Source: an uncultured Clostridium sp. (GTDB lineage: Bacteria; Bacillota; Clostridia; Clostridiales; Clostridiaceae). From it: 64,000 nucleotides of DNA. Below are positions 53,952 through 62,646 of this stretch, piece by piece. The stretch covers positions 99,340 to 163,339 of the forward strand of contig CAKVEW010000005.1 in assembly GCA_934746015.1 (NCBI GenBank), given 5' to 3'. Position numbers and translations under genes: made by a program. The notes under the pieces are model-generated. The model did no database searches. It worked only from the letters and a program-made list of their open reading frames with translations, and had not been told where the DNA came from. Positions within the stretch are counted from its first letter, which is position 1. Every line of letters begins with the position of its first letter.

Positions 53952-54798
53952 ATCAAAAGGAACTAGAAGAAATCTAGCTGCTTATCCATTTATATTTTGG
54001 AGCTTTCTATTTATTGTAATTCCTTTATTAATAGTATTATTCTTCGGCTTTACAGTTTCATCTCCTGATGGAAGTTATTCCTTTTCAACAGAGAATTTTT
54101 TAAGATTAATTCAACCACAATATATTAAAGTTTTTGAAAGAAGTTTATGGCTTGCTCTTCTATCAACTTTTTGGTGTTTAATTTTAGGCTATCCTGTTGC
54201 TTATATAATTTCAAAAATGAAACCTTCAAAAGGTAATATTTTAATTATGTTATTTATAGTTCCTATGTGGATGAATTTCTTACTTAGAACTTATGCGTGG
54301 CTACCTATACTAGGTAAAAATGGCTTTATTAATAATATACTTGGGTATTTAGGTTTTGGGCCATTTAATTTCTTATATAATGATGGTGCAGTAATATTAG
54401 GTATGATATATAATTTCTTACCATTTATGGTTTTACCAATTTACACTGTGTTAACTAAAATAGATAATGACTTATTAAATGCAGCATCTGATTTAGGTGC
54501 TAACAGAAGACAAGTTTTTATGAAAGTAGTTCTTCCTTTAAGTATGCCTGGAGTGATTTCAGGTATTACAATGGTATTTATGCCAGCAGTTTCTACCTTT
54601 GTAATTTCTAGATTACTAGGTGGTGGACAATATATGCTTTTAGGTAACTTAATTGAACAACAATTTACAACAATGGGTGATTGGAACTTCGGTTCATCAA
54701 TTTCAATATTTATGATGGCGATTATTTTAATTTGTATGGCTATAATGAGCTTATTCGATAACTCAGAAGCTAAAGAAGGAGGCGGACAATTATGGTAA
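53944..54798 (+). CDS. potB: Spermidine/putrescine ABC transporter permease
   Basis: A 284-residue permease with six predicted helices and the EAA loop [21 protein letters not shown], typical of PotB. ATG 53944 overlaps the potA stop, and the end overlaps potC by seven bases, so translation is coupled along the operon. Forms the membrane channel with PotC. Confidence 0.92.
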   Translation: MSKSKGTRRNLAAYPFIFWSFLFIVIPLLIVLFFGFTVSSPDGSYSFSTENFLRLIQPQYIKVFERSLWLALLSTFWCLILGYPVAYIISKMKPSKGNILIMLFIVPMWMNFLLRTYAWLPILGKNGFINNILGYLGFGPFNFLYNDGAVILGMIYNFLPFMVLPIYTVLTKIDNDLLNAASDLGANRRQVFMKVVLPLSMPGVISGITMVFMPAVSTFVISRLLGGGQYMLLGNLIEQQFTTMGDWNFGSSISIFMMAIILICMAIMSLFDNSEAKEGGGQLW

Positions 54799-55601
54799 AA
54801 GGTTTAGAAAATTTTATTAAAAAGTTTTATTTAGTATTAGTTTTTATATTCTTATATATGCCTATTGCTGCCTTAATAATATTTTCATTTAATGATTCAA
54901 AAACTATGGGGAAATGGTCTGGATTTACTTTAAAATGGTATGTTGAATTATTTAATAATGAAAATATTTTAAAAGCTCTTTTCTTCACAGTAGTTATTGC
55001 TGTTATTTCTTCTTTAGTTGCTACAGTTATTGGAACCTTAGCAGCTATTGGAATTAATAAGATGAAGGGGCCAAAAAAAGCATTATTGTTAAATATAAAT
55101 TATTTACCTGTATTAAATCCTGATATTGTTACAGGTATTGCATTAATGAGCTTATTTATATTCTTAAGGCCTCTTACTAAGTTAGATTTTGGTTTTACTA
55201 CAATGTTACTTGCTCATATTACCTTTAATATACCATATGTAATACTTGCAGTATTACCTAAGCTTAGACAATTACCTGAAAATATTGAAGAAGCCGCTTT
55301 AGACTTAGGTGCCACACCAACTTATACTCTAAGAAAGATTATATTGCCTCAGATTAAACCTGGTATCTTTGCTGGTATGCTAATGGCATTTACTATGTCA
55401 ATTGATGACTTCGTTATAAGCTTCTTTACAGCTGGTCCAGGAGTTACAAATCTATCAATTGAAATCTTTGCAATGGCAAGAAGAGGTATTAAGCCTGAAA
55501 TCAATGCCCTTTCTACATTGATGTTTGTAACAGTCTTAACCCTTTTATTAATAGCTAATAGAAAGGAATTTACAAGAGGTGATAAAGTTGAAAAAGCTTA
55601 A
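54792..55601 (+). CDS. potC: Spermidine/putrescine ABC transporter permease
   Basis: A 269-residue permease, second half of the channel, with about six helices and the EAA loop AALDLGATPTYTLRKIILPQ. ATG 54792 lies within the potB end (GGAGGCGG upstream). Overlaps potD by 14 bases. Confidence 0.92.
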   Translation: MVKGLENFIKKFYLVLVFIFLYMPIAALIIFSFNDSKTMGKWSGFTLKWYVELFNNENILKALFFTVVIAVISSLVATVIGTLAAIGINKMKGPKKALLLNINYLPVLNPDIVTGIALMSLFIFLRPLTKLDFGFTTMLLAHITFNIPYVILAVLPKLRQLPENIEEAALDLGATPTYTLRKIILPQIKPGIFAGMLMAFTMSIDDFVISFFTAGPGVTNLSIEIFAMARRGIKPEINALSTLMFVTVLTLLLIANRKEFTRGDKVEKA

Positions 55602-56649
55602 AAAGTTTGTAGCTATATTGTCTTCATTAATATTTATCTCTTCAGCTTTAGTTGGTTGTAATAATGATAATAAAAATGGTAAAAGAACTTTAAATGTATT
55701 TAATTACGGAGATTATATAAATGAAGATTTAATAAAAAAATTTGAAGCTGAAACTGGAATAGATGTTATTTATGATACTTATGAATCTAACGAAATAATG
55801 TATCAAAAGGTTAAAAACAGCCCTGGTACATATGATTTAATCTTCCCTTCTGACTATATGGTTGAGAAAATGAAAAAAGAAGATATGTTAGAAAAAATCG
55901 ATTTTAACAATATTCCTAACTATAAATACATTGGAGAAGATTTTAAAAATCTTCCTTATGACCCCAGCAATGAATATTCTATTCCATATATGTGGGGAAC
56001 AATTGGTATTATTTATGATGCCGATAAGGTTGATGATGTTGTAGATAGTTGGGACATATTATGGAATGAAAAATATAAGGGTGAAATTTTTATGTTTGAC
56101 TCTATAAGGGATACCTTAGCAATATCCTTAGTTAGACTTGGATACTCAATGAATTCTACAGATAAAAATGAATTAGATGCTGCTGCAGAAGAATTAATAA
56201 AGCAAAAGCCTTTAGTTCAATCTTATGTTATGGATGAAGTAAAAGATAAGATGATAAATGGCGAAGCAATATTAGCAACTGTATATTCTGGAGATGCTAT
56301 CTATATTCAAGAGGAGGCACCTGATTTAAATCTTGAATATGTTGTTCCTAAAGAAGGTTCTAACAAATGGTTTGATGTTATGGTTATTCCTAAAGGAGCT
56401 AATCATAAAACAGAAGCAGAAGAATTTATAAACTTCTTATCTGATCCAGAAAATGCTAAGGAAAATGTTGAATATATAGGATATGCTACTCCTAACTCTG
56501 GAGCTTATTCTCTCCTTGATAAAGAAACACAAGAAGATGAATCTGTTTATCCTCCTGAAGAAGTTTTAGACAAATGTACTATATTCAAAGATTTAGGAAA
56601 TGATATTAAATTATATGATGATGTTTGGCTAAAAGTAAAAATAAATTAA
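55588..56649 (+). CDS. potD: Spermidine/putrescine-binding lipoprotein
   Basis: A 353-residue binding protein: signal peptide ending in lipobox LVGC (Cys about residue 24), then the PotD fold starting TLNVFNYGDYINEDL and YDLIFPSDYMV, with polyamine-contact segments such as PYMWGTIGI. Start TTG 55588, six bases after AGAGGTG. Anchored outside the membrane, it delivers polyamines to PotBC. A strong terminator follows. Confidence 0.93.
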   Translation: MKKLKKFVAILSSLIFISSALVGCNNDNKNGKRTLNVFNYGDYINEDLIKKFEAETGIDVIYDTYESNEIMYQKVKNSPGTYDLIFPSDYMVEKMKKEDMLEKIDFNNIPNYKYIGEDFKNLPYDPSNEYSIPYMWGTIGIIYDADKVDDVVDSWDILWNEKYKGEIFMFDSIRDTLAISLVRLGYSMNSTDKNELDAAAEELIKQKPLVQSYVMDEVKDKMINGEAILATVYSGDAIYIQEEAPDLNLEYVVPKEGSNKWFDVMVIPKGANHKTEAEEFINFLSDPENAKENVEYIGYATPNSGAYSLLDKETQEDESVYPPEEVLDKCTIFKDLGNDIKLYDDVWLKVKIN

Positions 56650-56654
56650 AAAAT

Positions 56655-56709
56655 AAACTACCATATTGACTATATCTAATTAATTTAGGATATTTCAATA
56701 TGGTAGTTT
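56655..56709. terminator. Terminator of potABCD
   Basis: AAACTACCATATTGA (56655-56669) pairs perfectly with TCAATATGGTAGTTT (56695-56709), just past potD. May also serve ndk on the other strand. Confidence 0.75.
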
Positions 56710-56744
56710 TATATTATTAAAATATAAGTTACTTTATTTCTTTT

Positions 56745-57149
56745 TTAATCCTCTCCAAACCATAATTTTATTTCTCTTTTAGAACTTTCTAAACTATCTG
56801 AAGCATGAACACAATTTTCTGTTTTATTACTTGAAAAACTTTTCCTTATTGTGCCTGCTTTGGCCTTTTCAGGATCAGTATTACCATTTATTTCTCTAAT
56901 TCTTTCTATAGCATTTTCACCTTCTAAAACTAAAGCACATAAAGGTCCACTAGTTATAAACTTCAATAATGGAACATAAAAATCCTTTCCTATATGTTCT
57001 TTATAATGCTTACTTGCAAATTCTTCAGTAATCTTTTCCATCCTTAAGTCAATAACCTTTAGATTATTCTCTTCGTATTTACTAATAATCCTTCCTATTA
57101 AATTTTTCTTAACAGCATCTGGTTTTATAAGTACTAGTGATTTTTCCAT
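56745..57149 (-). CDS. ndk: Nucleoside diphosphate kinase
   Basis: A 134-residue kinase balancing nucleoside triphosphates. The phosphorylated His115 is in ENCVHASDSL, and the N-terminal SLVLIKPDAVKKNLIGR is canonical. ATG 57149 has GGAGGAAG upstream; five residues of a longer frame are excluded. Many clostridia lack ndk, so its presence is mildly notable. Confidence 0.95.
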   Translation of the reverse strand: MEKSLVLIKPDAVKKNLIGRIISKYEENNLKVIDLRMEKITEEFASKHYKEHIGKDFYVPLLKFITSGPLCALVLEGENAIERIREINGNTDPEKAKAGTIRKSFSSNKTENCVHASDSLESSKREIKLWFGED

Positions 57150-57286
57150 ACTTCTTCCTCCCATAATAAACTCTCCTCTAAATTATACCATTTATTTACA
57201 CATTTTATTAGTGTAAATTTAGTATATTAACTTTTTATGTTAAAATTATGATATAATTTTTTTATTAATATATAAGGAGTGATATA

Positions 57287-57556
57287 GTGACTAGATATTA
57301 TATTGTTGTTGATGGTAGAGTTCAAGGTGTAGGCTTTAGATATTATTGCCAAATGAACGCATCTAGCCTTAATTTGACTGGTTGGGTACATAACATGTCA
57401 AACGGAATGGTAGATATGGAAGTACAGGGATCTGAAAGTTCAATTCAAAAATTTATAAGCCTTATTAGTAAAGGTAACTATTTTATTAAAGTTACATCTC
57501 TTTCCAAAAAAGAAATATCTATAATTCCTGATGAAAATAAATTTAAAATCAAATAA
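57287..57556 (+). CDS. acyP: Acylphosphatase
   Basis: An 89-residue enzyme hydrolysing acyl phosphates. The signature GRVQGVGFRYY holds the catalytic Arg18, and GWVHNMSNG holds Asn36. Start GTG 57287 with AAGGAGTGA upstream. Followed by the repeat hairpins. Confidence 0.93.
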   Translation: MTRYYIVVDGRVQGVGFRYYCQMNASSLNLTGWVHNMSNGMVDMEVQGSESSIQKFISLISKGNYFIKVTSLSKKEISIIPDENKFKIK

Positions 57557-57558
57557 AT

Positions 57559-57628
57559 ATAATAAAGATAGTATATTGCTTGTTCCGTCGCTTCGCTCCA
57601 AGTCACCACAATATACTATCTTTATTAT
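57559..57628. repeat. Hairpin repeat with conserved loop, copy B
   Basis: A 20-bp perfect stem (57559-57578 with 57609-57628), loop with TTCCGTCGC and core CTCCAAGTCACC (57596-57607). A second hairpin, ATAATTCC (57643-57650) with GGAATTAT (57662-57669), follows as in copy A. It lies three bases after the acylphosphatase stop. Confidence 0.75.
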
Positions 57629-57735
57629 TAGTACTGAAGGTAATAATTCCTCATTTCATTCGGAATTATAGAACTCCTTTGTATAACTTTATATACTTTC
57701 AACTATTATTTCTCCGCTTAATCTTCTGTCACTAG

Positions 57736-57778
57736 CTCCAAGTCACCGCAATATACTATCTCTATTATTAGTACTAAA
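57736..57778. repeat. Partial duplicate of copy B (right half)
   Basis: These 43 bases repeat 57596-57638 almost exactly, from CTCCAAGTCACC through the right stem arm into TTATTAGTACT, but the left stem arm is missing. A local duplication 140 bp away. It ends 11 bp from the GH73 gene. Confidence 0.65.
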
Positions 57779-57789
57779 AGTTATGATTG

Positions 57790-58755
57790 TTATTTTCTCT
57801 CTACATTTGTATCGTAAAACATCAAGTTGTTTTCTTGAATAACTCTTATTAATTTATCTGCATATATCAAGTTTCCATCTTCGTCTTTTGCTGTACTGTA
57901 GCCTGCATCTTCTAGTGCCTGTGCTTGATCTATATAGGTTTTACCTTGAAATAATCCATTTGCTCCGTATCTTTCGTTTTCATATAAAAACTTTCCATGA
58001 TCTTCAATAGAAGAATTAACATTGTCATATGCTCTAAATGCTCCAACTATTACATCATCATAGTTTTCCTTAGTTTCCATTTCTACTTTTTTACCATTCC
58101 ACCTGCTATCAGCCTTAATTCCGAAAAGATTATTATATTTAGATGATAATGTAGATTCTCCCCATCCTGATTCTAATATTGCTTGTGATATAGTTATTGA
58201 TGGTAAAATGCCGTAATTTTTATAATTATCTAATGCAACTGCAGAAATATTCTCAATAAAGCCTAATTTATTTCTATCATTAATTAGTTCTTTATTAATA
58301 TAGTTACCTTTTATTTTTTCTAAATTCTCCTTTGCTAAAGCTTCCCTTTCATTATCTAAATCTAGGTTCTTTATTGCCACTTTAAAAGAATTAATTCCTA
58401 TTATGTTTCCTTCTTTATCTTTTTTAAAAAATGAATTTGCTATATTATTAATATTTTCATTATTAATTTCAAAATTTCCATTATTTAAAGCTGAATTAAT
58501 TGATGCTACTTCTTGCCAATTTAATTGATATCCAACTTCACTTAATTTATCGGTTATATCTATATAACTTTTAATTTCTTCCTTTGACAAAGCAATATTA
58601 TTTTCAAACTTATTTAATAGTTTAAATGTAGCTAAAAACATGGTAATGATAAAAACTATAATAAATACTAAGGATAAACTTATTTTTTTTACCCTATTCT
58701 TTGCCACTTTCCTCTTTATGTTACTTACCCCTCTATAAGTCCCTTTATATTGCAA
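57790..58755 (-). CDS. GH73 N-acetylglucosaminidase (LytG-like), membrane anchored
   Basis: A 321-residue peptidoglycan hydrolase. One helix (about 25-43) anchors it; the GH73 domain (about 165-318) has SITISQAILESGWGES with catalytic Glu195, then NNLFGIKA and AFRAYDNVNSSIEDHGKFL. It probably cleaves cell-wall glycan during growth or sporulation. Start TTG 58755 after GGAGGTGAAG. No wall-binding repeats are present. Confidence 0.86.
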   Translation of the reverse strand: MQYKGTYRGVSNIKRKVAKNRVKKISLSLVFIIVFIITMFLATFKLLNKFENNIALSKEEIKSYIDITDKLSEVGYQLNWQEVASINSALNNGNFEINNENINNIANSFFKKDKEGNIIGINSFKVAIKNLDLDNEREALAKENLEKIKGNYINKELINDRNKLGFIENISAVALDNYKNYGILPSITISQAILESGWGESTLSSKYNNLFGIKADSRWNGKKVEMETKENYDDVIVGAFRAYDNVNSSIEDHGKFLYENERYGANGLFQGKTYIDQAQALEDAGYSTAKDEDGNLIYADKLIRVIQENNLMFYDTNVERK

Positions 58756-58850
58756 AGCTTCACCTCCAAGTTTACTTAATAATATATTATAATAATATTA
58801 CTAATTTATAAATCTTATTATCATTATTTTAAGTAATATTTAAGAAAAAA

Positions 58851-58913
58851 AGATAAATATCATATTCTTTGCGACCTCGTAAACTCCAAGTCACCTTTAT
58901 ATGATATTTATCT
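58851..58913. repeat. Hairpin repeat with conserved loop, copy C
   Basis: A 15-bp perfect stem (AGATAAATATCATAT, 58851-58865, and 58899-58913) around a loop with GCGACCTCG and core CTCCAAGTCACC (58884-58895). The stem equals that of copy D, 29 kb away, while the loop is closer to copies A, B and E. It follows the symporter gene on the minus strand. Confidence 0.75.
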
Positions 58914-58937
58914 CTTCAAAACTAAAGATAATAATTT

Positions 58938-60320
58938 CTATGCAATTAATGATTCTTTTTCATTTTCTTTTAAATCTTCAAAGTATTGTTCTGTTTCTTC
59001 TATTACCACTTTTCTTAATCCAATTAAACCTACTAAATTAGGGAATGCCATAAGACCATTTACTATATCTGCTATTATGAATATCATTTCTAGTGGTAAA
59101 AATGGCCCAACTCCCACTAATACTATAAATAATATCTTATATGGTTTTATTCCTTTTATTCCAAATAAATACTGAATACATCTTTCTCCATAATAATTCC
59201 AACCTATTATAGTTGTAAAAGCAAAGAACATAAGGCCTACATTAACTATATATTTTCCTACTACTGCTATTGGTAATCCACTTTCAAATGCTGCAGTTGT
59301 TAATGCTGCTCCCTCTAAGCCTACATTATAGCTTCCAGTTAATACTATTACTATACCTGTCATTGTACAAACAATTATAGTATCTAAGAATGTTCCTGTC
59401 ATTGAAATTAGTCCTTGTTTTACTGGAGAATTTGTTTTTGCAGCAGCTGCTGCTATCGGTGCACTTCCTAGTCCAGATTCATTAGAAAACACCCCTCTTC
59501 CAATACCCCTTTGCATAGCAATTGATACCGTTATTCCTGTAGCCCCACCTAAAGCAGCTTTAGGATTAAATGCACTTTCTATTATTAATGAAAGTGCTGA
59601 AGGTATTTTATCATAATTAAAAAATAATACTAATAAAGAACCAATTATATACAAAATCGCCATAAAAGGAACTACCTTTTCAGAAACGCTTGATATCCTC
59701 TTTATTCCACCTAAAGTTATTAGAGCAACTACTATTGTAATTACTATTGTTGTTGCTACTATGGGTATATTAAATCCAATTTGTGCTGCATCTGCAATAG
59801 ATTTAACTTGTCCAAAAGTTCCTATTCCAAGTAAGGCAACACCTACTCCAAATATTGCAAATAATTTTGCTAGCCAATTTAAACCTAATCCATTCTTTAT
59901 ATAATACATTGGCCCCCCAGCCATTTCTCCATTTTCATCAACTTCTCTATACTTAATTGCAAGTAATCCTTCAGCATACTTGGTTGCCATTCCAAAAAAT
60001 GCAGCCACCCACATCCAAAATAATGCCCCAGGTCCTCCAGCTGTTATTGCTGTTGCAACTCCAACTATATTTCCTGTTCCAATAGTTGCTGATAATGCTG
60101 TACATAAGGCTCCATAACTAGATACATCTCCTTTAACATTCTCATCATTATTATCTTCCTTAGAAAATATATACTTAAATGCTAGTGGTAATCTAAATAC
60201 TTGTAGTAATTTAAGTCTAAATGTTAGATAGATTCCTGTACCAACTAATAATATAAGTAATGGTGGTCCCCATATAATGCTGTCTACAGCACTTAAAATA
60301 GATTGAATTTTGTTTAACAT
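58938..60320 (-). CDS. Sodium:alanine/glycine symporter (AGCS family)
   Basis: A 460-residue membrane protein with about ten or eleven helices. AGCS signatures: GALCTALSATIGTGNIVGVATAI (about 70-92), FWMWVAAFFGMATKYAEGLLA and GGPMYYI. It imports alanine or glycine with Na+. ATG 60320 has AAGGGGGA upstream. A tandem glycine riboswitch upstream controls it, so glycine is a likely substrate or signal. Divergent from aspartate 4-decarboxylase, which makes alanine. Confidence 0.92.
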   Translation of the reverse strand: MLNKIQSILSAVDSIIWGPPLLILLVGTGIYLTFRLKLLQVFRLPLAFKYIFSKEDNNDENVKGDVSSYGALCTALSATIGTGNIVGVATAITAGGPGALFWMWVAAFFGMATKYAEGLLAIKYREVDENGEMAGGPMYYIKNGLGLNWLAKLFAIFGVGVALLGIGTFGQVKSIADAAQIGFNIPIVATTIVITIVVALITLGGIKRISSVSEKVVPFMAILYIIGSLLVLFFNYDKIPSALSLIIESAFNPKAALGGATGITVSIAMQRGIGRGVFSNESGLGSAPIAAAAAKTNSPVKQGLISMTGTFLDTIIVCTMTGIVIVLTGSYNVGLEGAALTTAAFESGLPIAVVGKYIVNVGLMFFAFTTIIGWNYYGERCIQYLFGIKGIKPYKILFIVLVGVGPFLPLEMIFIIADIVNGLMAFPNLVGLIGLRKVVIEETEQYFEDLKENEKESLIA

Positions 60321-60367
60321 AAAAAATCCCCCTTAAAATATATTTATGGAGGAGAATAGATAGTAAA

Positions 60368-60391
60368 AGCTATAACAATAAAACTATAGCT
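60368..60391 (-). promoter_or_regulatory. Expression-platform hairpin of the glycine riboswitch
   Basis: AGCTATA (60368-60374) pairs with TATAGCT (60385-60391), with TTTTACTA after it on the minus strand: a weak terminator-like stem between the aptamers and the symporter. Confidence 0.5.
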
Positions 60392-60400
60392 CTATCATAT

Positions 60401-60558
60401 CCCCTGTCCTTTTACCTGAGAGTTTCAATAACTTAAAATAAGTTATCTTGCTCCTTCGGTGCTCTTTTTATTGAGTCTCTCCAGAGGTTCGTCCAATAGC
60501 GGTCCTAATACCTGAAAGATTTACTTCTTCGGTGGATTATTAAAAATCGCTCTCCCAC
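60401..60558 (-). ncRNA. Tandem glycine riboswitch
   Basis: On the minus strand two aptamers follow each other: the first opens with GTGGGAGAGCG and has CACCGAAG and CAGGTATTAGGAC; the second opens with CTGGAGAGAC and has GAGCACCGAAGGAGCAA and CTCAGGTAAAAGGACAG. This is the standard cooperative glycine riboswitch. It precedes the AGCS symporter. Whether glycine turns the gene on or off cannot be decided by eye. Confidence 0.95.
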
Positions 60559-60815
60559 TACCTTCAACCGAACATTATTAATTTTTAAATTTATTATATA
60601 CGTATTTATTCGCTATTTCAAGAAATATTTTCATAAAATTATATTAGCTATATTATCAATTTATTAATTTTCTTTCTTTATAAATAATATATTTTTTCAT
60701 TTTTTCAATGTATGAATCAATTATTTCACTTCTTGTATTTTTTGCAAGAAATCATTGATTTTTTATTTTCTAGTTATATACTAGTAATAGACGATTAAAT
60801 GTAAAGGAGACTACA

Positions 60816-62474
60816 ATGGACATAATATTGAACAAGGACCACTTAAAAAAACTTTATGGGAAAATAAGTCCCTTCGAATTTAAAGATAAGCTAATAAGTT
60901 TAGCTAATCTAAATAAGGAAAAATTCAATGGAACTGTTTTAGATGCTGGAAGAGGAAACCCTAATTGGATTTCTGCAACTCCTAGACAAGCTTTCTTCAC
61001 TTTAGGACAATTTGCTGTTTCCGAATGTCAAAGAACTTTAAGTATAGAAAACTTAGCTGGAATGATAAAAAAAGAAGGAATTTATAATAGATTTTTAAAA
61101 TACTACACTGAAAATATAAATCTACCTGGTATAAAACTTTTAAAGGATATAATAGATTATTGCATAAATGAATTTAATTTTAATAATGATGAATTTTTAT
61201 TTGAAATATGTGATGGAATTATAGGAGATAATTATCCTTTTCCAGATAGAATGCTTTTACATATAGAAAAAATAGTTAACAAATACTTATTAAAAGAATT
61301 ATGTGGTGATAATAACTACAATAATGAGTTTGATGTTTTTGCTGTAGAAGGTGGTACAGCTGCAATGTGTTATATATTTGATTCTTTAGCTGCAAATAAC
61401 TTATTGCATAAAGGTGATAAAATAGCATTAATGACACCAATTTTTACACCATATTTAGAAATACCTCATTTGCCTGAATATGATTTTAATGTAATTAGAA
61501 TACATGCAAATGAATTAGATGAAAATAATATTCCAACATTCCAGTATCCATTAGAAGAATTAGAGAAGCTTAAAGATACAGACATAAAGGCTTTATTTAT
61601 AGTTAATCCTAATAATCCAGCTTCTATTGCCTTAAATGAAAATACTATTAATAACTTGATAAATGTAGTTAAAAAACATAATCCTAATTTGATGATTATA
61701 ACTGATGATGTTTATTGTACCTTTATTAAAGATTTTAAATCAATCATCTCATATTTACCTTATAATACTATAGGTGTTTACTCTCTATCTAAATACTTTG
61801 GTGTTACTGGTTGGAGGCTAGGTACTATATTACTTAATAAAAATAATGTATATAATGATAAAATTAAAAATCTTTCACCTGAAGATAAAGAAAAATTAAA
61901 TAATAGATATAAACATATGAATTTAAATCCAGAAGAAGTACCATTTATAGATAGATTAGTTGCAGATAGCAGACAAGTTGCTTTAAACCATACTGCAGGA
62001 CTTTCTACTCCTCAACAAGTTCAAATGGCCTTATTCTGTGGATCAGCTCTTGTAGATATAAAAAATAATTACAAAGAACTAACTATGGAAATATGTAAAA
62101 GGCGTAAATCAATATTATTTGAAGGTTTAGAATTAACTCTTGATGAAAATCCTATGGATGCATCTTACTATACTGAAGTTAATATTATAGATTGGGCAAG
62201 AACTTTATATAATGAAGATTTCTCTAATTATATTGCTGATAACTATACACCTTTTGATATACTTTATAGCTTAGCTAGAAATTATTCTGTTGTTTTACTA
62301 AATGGTGATGGTTTTGCCTCTTCTGAATGGTCCTTTAGAATTTCATTAGCTAATTTAAATGATAATTGCTATTATATTATAGGAAAAGTTCTAAAAAAGG
62401 TTTTAAACGAATTGCTTCTTGAATGGAAAAAGGAAACTTGGACAAATGCTAATTTAATTGAAAAAGCACAGTAA
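60816..62474 (+). CDS. Aspartate 4-decarboxylase / aspartate aminotransferase
   Basis: A 552-residue PLP enzyme of fold type I, much longer than ordinary aspartate aminotransferases (about 400), matching the bifunctional aspartate transaminase / aspartate 4-decarboxylase group. Visible: DAGRGNPNWIS (43-53), FIVNPNNPAS (261-270), and the PLP lysine K326 in VYSLSKYFGVTGWRLG. It converts L-aspartate to L-alanine plus CO2, consuming a proton. ATG 60816 has AAAGGAG upstream. The divergent symporter may handle the alanine. An aspartate:alanine antiporter aspT is not in the window. Confidence 0.88.
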   Translation: MDIILNKDHLKKLYGKISPFEFKDKLISLANLNKEKFNGTVLDAGRGNPNWISATPRQAFFTLGQFAVSECQRTLSIENLAGMIKKEGIYNRFLKYYTENINLPGIKLLKDIIDYCINEFNFNNDEFLFEICDGIIGDNYPFPDRMLLHIEKIVNKYLLKELCGDNNYNNEFDVFAVEGGTAAMCYIFDSLAANNLLHKGDKIALMTPIFTPYLEIPHLPEYDFNVIRIHANELDENNIPTFQYPLEELEKLKDTDIKALFIVNPNNPASIALNENTINNLINVVKKHNPNLMIITDDVYCTFIKDFKSIISYLPYNTIGVYSLSKYFGVTGWRLGTILLNKNNVYNDKIKNLSPEDKEKLNNRYKHMNLNPEEVPFIDRLVADSRQVALNHTAGLSTPQQVQMALFCGSALVDIKNNYKELTMEICKRRKSILFEGLELTLDENPMDASYYTEVNIIDWARTLYNEDFSNYIADNYTPFDILYSLARNYSVVLLNGDGFASSEWSFRISLANLNDNCYYIIGKVLKKVLNELLLEWKKETWTNANLIEKAQ

Positions 62475-62478
62475 TATT

Positions 62479-62510
62479 AAAATTGGAGCTATTATTACAG
62501 CTCCAATTTT
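62479..62510 (+). terminator. Terminator of aspartate 4-decarboxylase
   Basis: AAAATTGGAGCT (62479-62490) pairs with AGCTCCAATTTT (62499-62510), just past the stop. Confidence 0.75.
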
Positions 62511-62515
62511 AATAT

Positions 62516-62646
62516 GTAGAATGTAAAATGTAGAATGTAGAATTATTGATGTAATTTCAAAGAAATTACTAAAAATTAATATATTTTAGAAACTCCTTAA
62601 GGAGTTTCATCCTAAATTCTACATTTTTAATTCTTCATTCTACATT
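62516..62646. repeat. MITE-like repeat unit, copy 3
   Basis: GTAGAATGTAAAATGTAGAATGTAG at the left and TTCTTCATTCTACATT at the right form imperfect terminal inverted repeats of about 20-30 bp. Inside are GAATTATTGATGTAATTTC, AAATTAC and the palindrome GAAACTCCTTAAGGAGTTTC (62589-62608). Best preserved copy. Its right end overlaps the last bases of leuA. Confidence 0.7.

Noticed and set aside
29809..58913. CRISPR array from the repeated CTCCAAGTCAC motifs
   Set aside because: Copies are kilobases apart, each is a single hairpin, and no cas genes or spacers are present.
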